A DNA stretch of 37,266 bases, taken from positions 1 through 37,266 of the forward strand of contig JAFGDQ010000013.1 in assembly GCA_016932015.1 (NCBI GenBank). The letters are read 5' to 3'. The stretch is from Spirochaetota bacterium. Lineage in GTDB: Bacteria > Spirochaetota > UBA4802 > JAFGDQ01. Below the pieces are notes generated by a model. It was not told the origin of the DNA. It was given only the letters and a program-made list of their open reading frames with translations, and did no database searches. Made by a program: the position numbers and the translations under genes. How positions within the stretch are numbered: the first letter of the stretch is position 1; every line of letters begins with the position of its first letter. Positions 1-8,939 of the stretch are shown here, piece after piece.

Positions 1-1
1 T

Positions 2-64
2 AAAGAGTTGCCAAATCAAAATTCAGTTTTCAAAGAACTATCTAAGCTGCTTATTGCAGCTTGA
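2..64 (+). CDS. Possible C-terminal end of a gene cut by the left edge
   Basis: An open frame of 20 codons runs from the left edge to a TGA at 62-64 and ends in an amphipathic-looking stretch (SVFKELSKLLIAA). It would converge on the TrmO-like gene, whose stop lies 9 bases further right. The last codons form a small perfect hairpin (44-50 with 56-62). The fragment is too short to assign to a family and could be chance. Confidence 0.3.
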   Translation, partial: KELPNQNSVFKELSKLLIAA

Positions 65-72
65 AAAGTCAG

Positions 73-1014
73 TCAAAATGAGTTATTACTATTAGCTAAT
101 TCATCATCTTCAAACCATTCACCCCAGTGATCTATCCATTGAGGAATTTTGCATTCTCTTATTCTGCTTATATGAGGCATGTACGGTTTAACATCAATTA
201 CCGGCGTATTATGAAACGCGTCAACAGGAGATATATCTATTATTTTTTTCTTTCTGTTGATCTTAATGATTCCGGTTGTTGTTAATCCTATGGGATTCGG
301 ACGCACGGGCGATCTGGAAGCGAAAATGCCTGTTCTCGGCGCATTCTCATAAGGAGGATTGCATTGCGTAGATCGCCGGTATCTGTCCTTTTCGAATCGG
401 TTGAACCACCATAGAATGTTTATGTGCGAAAAAGAATCGAACCGGTCAAAGAATTCGTCTCTTACATTCGTTAGTTCGATCCGGCACTGACCGTTTTTTT
501 TATAGATATGCCCGCATTGATTTACTGAAATATTACCACCATTCTTTTTGGTAAAGCTTAACTGACCGGAGCGCAGCAGCTTTAATATATCATCGGGAAT
601 GCTTTCAGGTGCAAAAGCGGGAAGGGATGAAAACTTTTCCGGAATTGTATAACTTTTTACTCTATCAGCAATAGGAAAATAGGGCTTTATATCAAGAATT
701 ACTGCATTATTCGGAATTATTATGTTATCAATATCAATAGTACCCATCTCCTCATTTGTGTTCCTGATCTTTGATATGCTGATCTCTATAGGACTCAATG
801 AGCTGTTGTTTGATGTGCTCAAATAGCCGGATATTTGCTTATTATTTAAATTTTTAAGTAACCGGCCGGGATCGTTATTCAGCCATAACAGAATTACATG
901 ACTGAATTTATCAAGATGCAGTAAAGCAGGTTTATAATCCTTGAGTAAATTGATTTCCAGATGGGAATCAAACCGGACTATAGTACCTATTGGGTACAAA
1001 TTAAATATATTCAT
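73..1014 (-). CDS. Tandem TsaA-domain protein, TrmO-like tRNA methyltransferase
   Basis: TrmO/TsaA proteins methylate the N6-threonylcarbamoyl group of tRNA A37 using S-adenosylmethionine. From the ATG at 1014 the protein has 313 residues. Its C-terminal half carries a well-kept TsaA beta-barrel: FSHINILWWF, then SRSPVRPNPIGLT (the family SAM/tRNA signature), then a VIDVKPYMP strand. The N-terminal half repeats the fold (FSHVILLWLN, ending in ILDIKPYFP), but at the signature position it reads SNNSSLSPIEIS, so the R-P-N-P-I-G residues are lost. Family members usually have one TsaA domain. I prefer the start at 1014 because GGCAGGA sits 8-9 bases upstream and it leaves a 22-bp gap from the regulator stop; the frame itself is open to 1071, overlapping the regulator. 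It is probably co-transcribed with the AraC/GyrI gene. The fold is clear; the exact substrate is inferred. Confidence 0.8.
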   Translation of the reverse strand: MNIFNLYPIGTIVRFDSHLEINLLKDYKPALLHLDKFSHVILLWLNNDPGRLLKNLNNKQISGYLSTSNNSSLSPIEISISKIRNTNEEMGTIDIDNIIIPNNAVILDIKPYFPIADRVKSYTIPEKFSSLPAFAPESIPDDILKLLRSGQLSFTKKNGGNISVNQCGHIYKKNGQCRIELTNVRDEFFDRFDSFSHINILWWFNRFEKDRYRRSTQCNPPYENAPRTGIFASRSPVRPNPIGLTTTGIIKINRKKKIIDISPVDAFHNTPVIDVKPYMPHISRIRECKIPQWIDHWGEWFEDDELANSNNSF

Positions 1015-1036
1015 ATATTCATTCCTGCCAATCATT

Positions 1037-1975
1037 TTAGAGAGGAATGATAGGAAGGCAGATATCGACAATGATTTTATCTTCAGAATGTTCAGTTAAA
1101 ACATTCGGGAAAAGCTCGAAAGTCGGTTTATCGTCAGGCTGATAACCGCTTCCCGGAAGCCACTCGCCGTAAAGGGCGTCCCAGGCGCTTTCGAATCCGT
1201 CCTTGTCGATTTTGAAATGCGCAACCGCGTATTTGCCGCCGTGAATTGTTAATTTGCCTATATCCCTGTCTACTGCAGTATTTTCCGGGAAGGTAATGCA
1301 TGCTTCTACTCTTAATTTATTTTCATCAGTAATATCAGGATCATCATTGTATAAGGCGATCACTTTTGTATTTTTGTAATCTATAAGATCACGGGTAAAT
1401 GCCCAGTTGAAAATCTTTGTAAACAATTTACTAAACAGATCGGCATCACCTTTATACGGTCCGATATATCTTACATAAGCTACATGCATATCAGGCAAAT
1501 CTTTGACTTCAACATTCAATTCTGCCAAAGCATCATCCGTTTTTTCTGATTCTGATTTATTATAATCAGAATCGGCTGTGCTATCTTTCACTATCTTGCT
1601 ATTTGTGTGCATTATCTTGCTTTTTTTATTTCTCCACTCGCTTGCGCTGATCTTAAAATATGCTTTGAAAACTCTTGCGAAGAACTGTGAGCTTGAGAAT
1701 CCGCAATCATAGGCAATTTCTGTTATGGATTTAGCAGGATTATGGATAAGAAGAGATGCGGCTTTTTCTATTCTGATCCTCTGGATGTATTTTGTAAGCG
1801 ATTCTTTTACCAGGGCCCTAAATATTCTGTGAAAATGGAATGCTGAGAAGTTGGCAACACGCGCAATATTATCAAGCGTTAATTCTTTTGAAATATTTGC
1901 ATCTATATAATCTATAACGCGGTTTATTCTCGATGTGTATTCTTCTTTCTGATATTGAGATGATTTGCTGTTCAT
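1037..1975 (-). CDS. AraC-family regulator with GyrI-like effector domain
   Basis: This is a 312-residue Rob/SoxS-like regulator. Residues about 20-118 hold the paired helix-turn-helix of AraC proteins (LDNIARVANFSAFHFHRIF, then ITEIAYDCGFSSSQFFARVF), which binds DNA. Residues about 150-311 form a GyrI-like small-molecule-binding domain (HVAYVRYIGPY, GGKYAVAHF, a WDALYGEW segment, and a C-terminal FELFPN...VDICLPI strand). A polar linker rich in Ser, Lys and Asp joins them. The ATG at 1975 has no convincing Shine-Dalgarno sequence. The trmO-like gene follows 22 bp downstream, suggesting an operon. It lies directly behind jetD, separated by an inverted repeat, so it need not regulate Wadjet. 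A decayed copy of its 3' end lies on the other side of the Wadjet genes. The ligand is unknown. Confidence 0.88.
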   Translation of the reverse strand: MNSKSSQYQKEEYTSRINRVIDYIDANISKELTLDNIARVANFSAFHFHRIFRALVKESLTKYIQRIRIEKAASLLIHNPAKSITEIAYDCGFSSSQFFARVFKAYFKISASEWRNKKSKIMHTNSKIVKDSTADSDYNKSESEKTDDALAELNVEVKDLPDMHVAYVRYIGPYKGDADLFSKLFTKIFNWAFTRDLIDYKNTKVIALYNDDPDITDENKLRVEACITFPENTAVDRDIGKLTIHGGKYAVAHFKIDKDGFESAWDALYGEWLPGSGYQPDDKPTFELFPNVLTEHSEDKIIVDICLPIIPL

Positions 1976-2011
1976 AGGATTAAATTAATTATTTTAATAA
2001 TATAAATAAAA

Positions 2012-2075
2012 TGTAACTACTCAGCTATTGAAAATTTATATGCAAAAACCGCTCCGCTATAGCTGAGTAGTTACA
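2012..2075. repeat. Inverted repeat with 17-bp perfect arms
   Basis: The arms at 2012-2028 and 2059-2075 (TGTAACTACTCAGCTAT and its exact complement) flank 30 bases between jetD and the AraC/GyrI gene. Read leftward from jetD, the hairpin is followed by a T-rich tract, so it could act as a terminator. The left arm plus two inner bases matches 18111-18127 at 16 of 17 positions, which a one-off terminator would not explain; a small palindromic mobile element or transposon end is possible. Confidence 0.65.
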
Positions 2076-2087
2076 ATAAAATTATAA

Positions 2088-3284
2088 TTATTCGGCGTCT
2101 ATTTCAGTGAGCGCGTCCAATACTAAATCGAATGGAATGAATTCCTGTTCAAGCCTGACAGATTTCCCGAACCTGTTGTTTTTCAGATCGAGGAATAAAT
2201 TCATTTCCTGCTTATTGAGATTAGCAGGTGTCGCGGAACTTTGTTCTGTTTCTGTTGTCCAGCTATTCCTGCATTTTAACAGGATATCTTCATTCATCAG
2301 AAAAGATTCTGTCTGCGGAAAAAATCCGCGAAATTGGCTCAGGATCGCGAATCCGTGAGTATCAATATCCCCCCAGTACCGGATCTTTCTATCCATGAGC
2401 CAGTGCGCGTTGCTTAGAAAACTAAATCCGTATCCTCTGCCGAAAACAACCATTCCGTTCTTTACGGGAGGGAAAGCAAGACAGTTTATATCATTTTCAA
2501 TAATGAATATATTTTCAGCGTCCGGGGTGTTCCTGCAAAATTCATCTGCGGTTACTGCTATATCGGAGAATCCTCTAATTATTATTTTTTCATCGAGAAT
2601 CCTGAATCGGATAATTTGCGGTTTTGACTTAAACCCGAAGCGCTGTTCGAAATTTCCTGTGCCTGTGAAAGCGGAATTAATATCAGCCTGACAAAGAAGT
2701 ATGTCCAGCCAGTCACCGATTTCTTTTTTATTTGATTCTATGAATTTTGTATTGACACCTTTCAGGCTCAGCTGACGTGTATATATCCTGGGTACTGGAT
2801 TTTTAATGATCCATTGCGTAACAGCAATAAGACGCGGAAGATCATCTGCAATATTAATAATTCTGAAAATATTTTTAAGTATCCAGTCTTTAAGAACGGG
2901 AAATACCGAGAGCAGATCCCCTGACACTTTTTTAAAAAGAGAATATTCATAAATTTTATCAAGCATCCGGGCAGCTTGTTCGGGACTTTCGAAAATGACG
3001 GCAACCGGAATTCTGTTTTGTCCGATAATGCGGTTATTGACTTCTTTCCATTCTACTTTAATTATTTCCGATCGGCCTAATGCGGTAAATTCAGCGATCC
3101 ATTTGCGGGCTTCTGCAAACATACTGCTTAATTCAACCGGAGCCGGTCCGGTTAACGAAAGTCTTAAAGGAAATATTCCCTGTGGATGCAACGCTTCCCG
3201 CAGTATTATGCCTTTAATCCATTTTTTCTCAAGGATTTTTCTGATATCCGATATTGTTGTCCATCCGGAACTGTTTCCGGTCAT
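2088..3284 (-). CDS. jetD: Wadjet nuclease subunit JetD (DUF3322 + DUF2220)
   Basis: JetD is the toprim-related nuclease subunit of the Wadjet anti-plasmid system; with the JetABC SMC-like complex it cleaves circular plasmid DNA. The 398-residue protein has the N-terminal DUF3322 arm (about residues 8-190) and a C-terminal DUF2220 domain (about 220-395). Toprim-like acidic motifs are visible: FIIENDINCLAFP at 260-272 (Glu263), YWGDIDTHGFAIL at 303-315 (Asp306, Asp308) and the late acidic LEQEFIPFD near 378-386. Length and domain order match known JetD proteins. The ATG overlaps the jetC stop by 4 bp (ATGA), so translation is probably coupled. It is the last gene of the operon and is followed by the inverted repeat at 2012-2075. 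Confidence 0.92.
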   Translation of the reverse strand: MTGNSSGWTTISDIRKILEKKWIKGIILREALHPQGIFPLRLSLTGPAPVELSSMFAEARKWIAEFTALGRSEIIKVEWKEVNNRIIGQNRIPVAVIFESPEQAARMLDKIYEYSLFKKVSGDLLSVFPVLKDWILKNIFRIINIADDLPRLIAVTQWIIKNPVPRIYTRQLSLKGVNTKFIESNKKEIGDWLDILLCQADINSAFTGTGNFEQRFGFKSKPQIIRFRILDEKIIIRGFSDIAVTADEFCRNTPDAENIFIIENDINCLAFPPVKNGMVVFGRGYGFSFLSNAHWLMDRKIRYWGDIDTHGFAILSQFRGFFPQTESFLMNEDILLKCRNSWTTETEQSSATPANLNKQEMNLFLDLKNNRFGKSVRLEQEFIPFDLVLDALTEIDAE

Positions 3285-6200
3285 GCGATGACGGCCTCCT
3301 TCGCGGCATGATATTCTTCAATGGTCAGATTGCGTATCCTGGATTCGTTTCCACCGGGACAGTCAATAAAACCTACATTCGATACATAGGGCTCAATAAT
3401 ATGTATCTTCTGCAGTGGGGTTACAATAAGAAGCTGCATATTCAGTCTTTTAAAAAGCTCCAGCGCGAACCGCGTGGACTCGTCCGAGCCGCGCCCGAAC
3501 GCCTCGTCTATTACAACAAAACGGAAACTTCTCGATTTCACTTCTCCCCATTCCAGCCCGAACTGGTAAGCAAGGCTGGCCGCGAGTATTGTATAAGCTA
3601 GTTTTTCCTTCTGCCCTCCGGATTTACCGCCTGAATCGGTATAATGCTCGTATTCGGAATCGTCTTCCTGCCATCTCTCGGAAGCTGCGAAAGCAAACCA
3701 GTTGCGAACATCAGTCACTTTCCGTGTCCATCTTCGGTCCGGATCGCTGAAGCCCTCCCTGCCCTGGAAACGGTCAATTATGGCCCGTACCTGCAGGAAT
3801 TTGCCTTCAGCGTACTGGTCATCGTCCGAACCGGTCAATGCGCCTTCCGTGCATGCCCTGAGAGACTGTCTGAAATCCCGGATATCAATATCGGGAGATT
3901 CCTGTGCTTCAATCTTTATATAGCGCCCCTTATTGTATTCTATATCGGCAAGGGAATTATTGATTATTTCTATCCTTTCGCGTATTACCTGGCGCTCGCG
4001 GTTGAGCTGAGACTGGAATTTAGCGATCTCACGGATCGTATTTTCATTGAGAAGCTCCTTGAATCTCGTTTCAAATCTTGGCAGGTCATCGAGCTCAAGC
4101 TGCCTGAGCATCTCACGGAATTCATTACCGCTTTCGATTCCTGCATCCACATCCGTTGTTTCAGCAGGATAATCTCTTTTGTAATCCTGCATGTTTTTAA
4201 TAATTCGCTCATCAAGCGTTTTCAGCTTCTTGTCCTCGCTGTCGATTTTAGCCTGAATCCATTCACGCATTTCCTGCTGACGGTTGTCAGCGGATTCAAC
4301 CGAAAGCTGGCGGTATCCGAGAGACTTTTTCCTGTACGCGTCCAGTTTCTCCGCAAGATCGTCATAGTTTGATATATCCGAAGCAGTTATTATTTCTCTG
4401 CACTGGTTCAGCAATTCCTCTGTATAAATATGTTTTTGCCTGTTTTTTGATCTAAGGTCTTTTTCCTCATCCAGACCGACACGGGTATTTTTAAGGTCAG
4501 ATTCAAGCTGATGCAGTTTTTCCGTTAATATTTTTAAAATGTCTGAAGCTGATTCGAGTTCTTTTTTTTCTCTTTCAAGATCATTGATCTGAACCGCAAC
4601 AGGTTCCCAGTCCATTTCTTCCCATGCTTTAAACGCATTCATACGCGCCAGCAGTACCTTTCTGCCGCTTGTTTTCTCCTGCTCACCGCGAATAGCATCA
4701 ATAGCTTTTTCAGTACCGGCAATATCCTTTTCAAGCTTACTAAGCCTTGATTCCAGTAAAGTAATTTTGGACTTATTACTCCATCCGAGAATATACCTGG
4801 ACCTGTCATTAATGTCGTACCTGTCATCCTTATCGTGCCTGTTGCCGGCTCCTTTTATCTGCCCGGATATGGTTATTGCCTGCTTTTCACGGCGGAACTG
4901 CCGGATATCTTCACAGCATGAAAAGTCAAATCTTTTTGCCAGTTCCGATCTTACCCAGGGAAAAAACAGGCTGTCCTGTTTAACAGATAGCTTGTGCGCA
5001 AGGGAGTCATCCCGGAAGATATCGGCAGGATTGTCTTTCCACTTTTCAGGTACTTTATAATATATAATCCTGCCTCTGCAGTTCGTTATGTCTACCCATT
5101 CGGAGACTGCATTGTAATGGCCTTCCGGCACGAGCATGGAAAGACCAAAATTTCTGAGAAGACGTTCGGCTGCTCCTTCCCAGCGTGATTCTTCCGGACT
5201 GACCCGGATCAATTCGCCCGCGAAAGGCAGTTCGTCTTCTTCTATGCCGAGGCTGCGGCAGAGGTCCGCTCTAATCCTTATCTGGGCAGAGCTTATATTG
5301 CTTTTTCTTTTTTTTAAAGATTCTATTTCTTCAATAAACTCAAGCTGATCATTCCGCAGTCTTTTGTGCTCCACTTCAGCTTCAGTGCGCCTGTTCTGAA
5401 GTTCAATTTCCCCGGCATCTGCCGAAGCCTGTTCCAAAGAGATGATGTCCCTGTTATTCAGGAACGATTCCATGGACCCGTCAAACGGTATTGCGGCCCG
5501 GTCCGCAAGGCTGCGATAATCCTCGTACCTTTCCATGCGATGCCGTTTCTTTTCCAGAAACGAGTTAATTTCGCTATTAAGCCTTTCAAGCCTGTCCCCG
5601 CCGTTTTCAGCAATAGACTGCCGGAGAGTGTCCCTTTCGGCCTGTTGCCCTGACATTCGCTCATCAAGCCTGCGGATTTTTGTTTCAATTTTCTCATGCT
5701 CATTATCAAGGGTTTGTATTCTTTTTTCAAGAAGCGTTTTTTTCAGATGAGCGAAATAGAGTTTCAGCCCGTCCCTGCACATTCTTAAATCATCGCGTGT
5801 TTCAGTTACTTCCTGTCTGCGGTCCATATCCTTTATAACCGGGCCGAGTTTTCCGATCTGGTTTTTAGCCTTTAGTACGGCCTCGTGAGCGCGGCTCAGG
5901 TTTTCAAAATGGTCTATTAAGTCCCTGATCCTTGCCTCTGTGTCAAAAGCTTCAAGCATATGAGCACGCACGAAATCAGTCAGGTTTCCTACGGTTTTCA
6001 TGGAGACCGTTTGAAGAAAAAGTTCCAGTGCCTGGTCGTTTTTAATTCCGAACCTGCGTTTAAAGGACGCCGCGTACGGCGGGAATGTGTCATACACATC
6101 CTCGATATCAGGCCGGGCTTTTAATTTTTTTTTCAGATCTTTTATGTCGTTCCCGAAATCCGTAAAATCGCTTGTTATTTTAAGTTCGGCGTTGGCTATA

Positions 6201-6658
6201 ACAAAAAATCGTTCCGGCTGGCCGGACAATTCCCTTTGCCGGAAAACCTGGGCCAGTGTTATTGTTTGACCATAGCCTTCATTTGAAAATACTCCGAGAA
6301 TTACGGAATAATTCTTCTGGTCTCTCAGGGCCACAGGACGAGCGCTGTACCCGGCTTCGCTGCGTTCGGATTTATAATATCCCTGAACATAGGATCTTAA
6401 CGTTCGTTCACGGGTTTCCGCGCCCGCGGCTTTATTGTAGGATATCCTGTTGGCCGGAACAAGAAGAGTGGTGATCGCGTCAACAAGTGTGGATTTGCCT
6501 GAACCTATATCGCCCGTAACCAGCACATTCCTGCTCCCGGCAAACAGTGTCCAGACTTTGTCGTGGAATGTCCCCCAGTTGTAGACATCAATTCTTGTAA
6601 GACGGAATCCCGCAAGAGTGTCGTCATTGATGAATTCGAGTTCTGCTTGTATTGTCAT
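3281..6658 (-). CDS. jetC: Wadjet SMC-like ATPase JetC (MukB/SbcC-like)
   Basis: JetC is the motor ATPase of Wadjet. It dimerises with JetA and JetB into a DNA-extruding, condensin-like machine that recognises small circular DNA. The 1125-residue protein has the SMC plan: an N-terminal head with Walker A GDIGSGKST at 49-57, long heptad-rich coiled coils (about 270-480 and 640-920) around a hinge-like globular insert (about 480-630), and a C-terminal head with the signature SGGQKEKLAYTIL from residue 1013 and Walker B FVVIDEAF at about 1047-1054. The head also has the GRGSDESTRFAL segment seen in JetC and MukB-like proteins. It overlaps jetB and jetD by 4 bp each. No frameshift or missing catalytic motif is seen, so it looks functional. 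Confidence 0.94.
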   Translation of the reverse strand: MTIQAELEFINDDTLAGFRLTRIDVYNWGTFHDKVWTLFAGSRNVLVTGDIGSGKSTLVDAITTLLVPANRISYNKAAGAETRERTLRSYVQGYYKSERSEAGYSARPVALRDQKNYSVILGVFSNEGYGQTITLAQVFRQRELSGQPERFFVIANAELKITSDFTDFGNDIKDLKKKLKARPDIEDVYDTFPPYAASFKRRFGIKNDQALELFLQTVSMKTVGNLTDFVRAHMLEAFDTEARIRDLIDHFENLSRAHEAVLKAKNQIGKLGPVIKDMDRRQEVTETRDDLRMCRDGLKLYFAHLKKTLLEKRIQTLDNEHEKIETKIRRLDERMSGQQAERDTLRQSIAENGGDRLERLNSEINSFLEKKRHRMERYEDYRSLADRAAIPFDGSMESFLNNRDIISLEQASADAGEIELQNRRTEAEVEHKRLRNDQLEFIEEIESLKKRKSNISSAQIRIRADLCRSLGIEEDELPFAGELIRVSPEESRWEGAAERLLRNFGLSMLVPEGHYNAVSEWVDITNCRGRIIYYKVPEKWKDNPADIFRDDSLAHKLSVKQDSLFFPWVRSELAKRFDFSCCEDIRQFRREKQAITISGQIKGAGNRHDKDDRYDINDRSRYILGWSNKSKITLLESRLSKLEKDIAGTEKAIDAIRGEQEKTSGRKVLLARMNAFKAWEEMDWEPVAVQINDLEREKKELESASDILKILTEKLHQLESDLKNTRVGLDEEKDLRSKNRQKHIYTEELLNQCREIITASDISNYDDLAEKLDAYRKKSLGYRQLSVESADNRQQEMREWIQAKIDSEDKKLKTLDERIIKNMQDYKRDYPAETTDVDAGIESGNEFREMLRQLELDDLPRFETRFKELLNENTIREIAKFQSQLNRERQVIRERIEIINNSLADIEYNKGRYIKIEAQESPDIDIRDFRQSLRACTEGALTGSDDDQYAEGKFLQVRAIIDRFQGREGFSDPDRRWTRKVTDVRNWFAFAASERWQEDDSEYEHYTDSGGKSGGQKEKLAYTILAASLAYQFGLEWGEVKSRSFRFVVIDEAFGRGSDESTRFALELFKRLNMQLLIVTPLQKIHIIEPYVSNVGFIDCPGGNESRIRNLTIEEYHAAKEAVIA

Positions 6659-7263
6659 TCTTCCTCCATAGGATTTCCAGGTTCGAATTTTGAATTTATG
6701 TATTCACCCAGTTTTTTTTCGAATTCACTCAGCCATTGAGCATCAATAAAAGCTTTCAGTATTCTTCGTATCTCATATTTCCCGTCCCCGGATTTCAGGC
6801 GCCTTATAAAACCGAGTTCGATTGTTTTGTTGATATGAGTTTCAATCTGATCCATTATCTTTGCTTCATTTGTACCTTCAGGCAGGAATGTCTTGACCAT
6901 ATCAATTATTTCTTTTTTGTCAAGTATCAGCCTGCTTTCACTGGTTGAAGCGTCATGCTCCGCGAGTCTTCGGCGGAGCAGGGCGAGCAGCAGGCTCACC
7001 GGATAGGAAAGCTGACGTTTTACGATGAGTGACGGAAGTCCGGGTTCATTTTCATCTTGTGGTACACTCCTGAGAAAGGCGAATCCTTCATCCTCGTAAA
7101 TTTCCAGCTTTAGCCCGATTACGCGGATATAATCCCGTATATATGCTTGCAGGTCAAGGAGGCTGCTCCAGAGCAGGCTGTTCTCATCCCTGTACAGTAC
7201 TCCTTTTAAGAGTGAGATTAAAACCTGTGAAAGGTCATTGTTTTCCTGAATTTCAGCTGTCAT
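6655..7263 (-). CDS. jetB: Wadjet subunit JetB (DUF4194, kite-like)
   Basis: This 202-residue protein is the DUF4194 subunit of Wadjet, equivalent to MukE/kite proteins that sit on the kleisin. It has a helical N-terminus (ending near LLKGVLYRDE), winged-helix-like segments (LLALLRRRLAEHD, then a KKEIIDMVKTFLPEGTNEAK helix) and an amphipathic C-terminus (ALKAFIDAQWLSEFEKKLGEYI-like). It shows no catalytic motif, as expected for a structural subunit. It overlaps jetA by 11 bp and jetC by 4 bp. The family call rests on size, sequence character and the jetA-B-C-D order. Confidence 0.88.
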   Translation of the reverse strand: MTAEIQENNDLSQVLISLLKGVLYRDENSLLWSSLLDLQAYIRDYIRVIGLKLEIYEDEGFAFLRSVPQDENEPGLPSLIVKRQLSYPVSLLLALLRRRLAEHDASTSESRLILDKKEIIDMVKTFLPEGTNEAKIMDQIETHINKTIELGFIRRLKSGDGKYEIRRILKAFIDAQWLSEFEKKLGEYINSKFEPGNPMEEE

Positions 7264-8734
7264 AATTTTTCCTGTTAAAAATAATAAGAGGTATTAAGGC
7301 CTTTTTTTTGGTATATCTGCCGTTACTGGGAGGTTTGCCGGTTGTGGTGTCCCATTCAACTGTAACGCACTGTTCATCATTTATGACTGCCAGGTTATCC
7401 TCTCCGGCTATGGAAATGTAAGTTACCAGCTCAGAGAGTCCCTTCTCAAGAGGATACCTGGCTATAAGATCATGGAGGGCAATCTGGGATTTTTCACTCA
7501 ATTCAGCATTGATGTTGGCAAGCAGGGACTGTTTATCCACATATATCTGGTCAAAAAGAGAATGATAATCTATGTTTTCATCTTCCGCCTGAGCAACTAT
7601 GGCGCTGATGGCTGCATTTTCAGTAAATTTATAAAGAGGACGCTCCAGGGGAAGTTTTATGTCAGGTGCCAGGCTGTCCACAGACATGAAAGTCCCGGTG
7701 GGAAGGTTTTTTTTTGCTTTGAGAGCTGCAGCCGCAATATTATCAAGAATAGTAATTATTCTTTTATTCTCAAGGTATGCTTTGTTGTCCAGATACTTTC
7801 TAAGTTGTCCCGAAAGACTTGCCACCGTACGCTGTGTCTGTTCCCCTGCGTCAAGCCAGTCAAAATGAATTTTCCTGAGTCGTTTTTCACTATGAAAAAC
7901 TGACAATTCTTCCATACTGAAAACTTTTCCAAGAAGTTCCGTAAGTTCGTCCTGGCTTTGTGGGGACATCAGGAAATCCCAGAAAGCCCTGAAGCTTCGT
8001 CCCTGGTCGGAGTCCGCGATCGCGTCTCTTTCTCCGAATATCTGCTCCAGGAGTTGTCCTTTGCTGGCCTCCCATGATGCTATCTTTTCACGTACATTCC
8101 TGTCAAGCTGTCTGAAATTGTGTTCTACAGTTCTGAAATCGGAAAGAAGTTCGCGTGCCATGGAACTGAACTGCATAAATCTTTCGCGTAATGCCGTTTC
8201 GTCCATTACTTTAATCTCTCCCCTGCGCACCATACGGATCTCTCGATCGAGTTCTTTTTTCTTTTTTTCAAGCTCGGCGATTCTGGCTTCGGTGTCCTTT
8301 TCCCTGCCAAGGATCATCTGTCTCAGGAGTTCAAATATAGTAAGCAGCCGTGATTCTGTTCCAATGAAGCTATGTGCTGTAAGGCTTTCTATCCATGCAA
8401 GGGCCTTTTCCGTAGCAGGTGTAAGATCATAATAAGGTTCATCGGAATTTTCCGGATAAAATTTTCTTAGCCAGCCTTTGTCATTATGTGACCAGTCATC
8501 AATGTATGCTCCGGCATTTTTAGGATACGCTTCTTCGCCTTCTATTTCTCTGATATGAAAAAGCATATCTTCCAGTCTGGAAACAATGTCGGACCGGCTT
8601 ATAAAACGAACATTCGGCTGAATAAATACTTTGTCAAAAAAAGGGCATATAAGCGGAGCGGATTCCGCCCTTAACAGGCGCAAAGCCGGATGGGATTTAA
8701 ACAGCTTTGTTATGTGATCATAGGAAATAGACAA
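7253..8734 (-). CDS. jetA: Wadjet kleisin-like subunit JetA (DUF3375)
   Basis: JetA (DUF3375) is the kleisin-like subunit that bridges the JetC heads. The 493-residue protein begins with the family's helical N-terminus (ITKLFKSHPALRLLRAESAP), has a coiled coil at about 145-185 (rich in Glu, Lys and Arg) and a later helical domain. The start is TTG at 8732-8734 with AAAGGAAA about 7 bases upstream; no closer in-frame ATG fits the conserved N-terminus. It is the first gene of the operon. The promoter should lie in 8735-8940, which is very AT-rich just upstream, but I see no convincing -35/-10 pair. Confidence 0.9.
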   Translation of the reverse strand: MSISYDHITKLFKSHPALRLLRAESAPLICPFFDKVFIQPNVRFISRSDIVSRLEDMLFHIREIEGEEAYPKNAGAYIDDWSHNDKGWLRKFYPENSDEPYYDLTPATEKALAWIESLTAHSFIGTESRLLTIFELLRQMILGREKDTEARIAELEKKKKELDREIRMVRRGEIKVMDETALRERFMQFSSMARELLSDFRTVEHNFRQLDRNVREKIASWEASKGQLLEQIFGERDAIADSDQGRSFRAFWDFLMSPQSQDELTELLGKVFSMEELSVFHSEKRLRKIHFDWLDAGEQTQRTVASLSGQLRKYLDNKAYLENKRIITILDNIAAAALKAKKNLPTGTFMSVDSLAPDIKLPLERPLYKFTENAAISAIVAQAEDENIDYHSLFDQIYVDKQSLLANINAELSEKSQIALHDLIARYPLEKGLSELVTYISIAGEDNLAVINDEQCVTVEWDTTTGKPPSNGRYTKKKALIPLIIFNRKNYDS

Positions 8735-8939
8735 AAAATTTTCCTTTTTTTAAAATAATTTTATTATACAGTACAAGGCAAGATTCATTTCAAGTATTTT
8801 ATTCTTATAAAATCTTACTTTTTACCGAAGGAAACATTGCCCGGAATACTGTTTTGCAGCAGGTCATACGGTATCGCTGGAAAATTGAAAATAATTATTC
8901 CTGTATGTTGTATCTGGAGTTTTGAGACGCACTCGTTGG

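Noticed and set aside
3644-4372. A 242-codon open frame on the plus strand opposite jetC
   Set aside because: It is the mirror of the highly charged coiled-coil coding sequence of jetC, has no ribosome site and no recognisable motif.
3281-8734. Reading the SMC operon as MukBEF chromosome condensin
   Set aside because: The fourth gene with DUF3322-DUF2220 and the DUF3375/DUF4194 partners are specific to Wadjet and absent from MukBEF.
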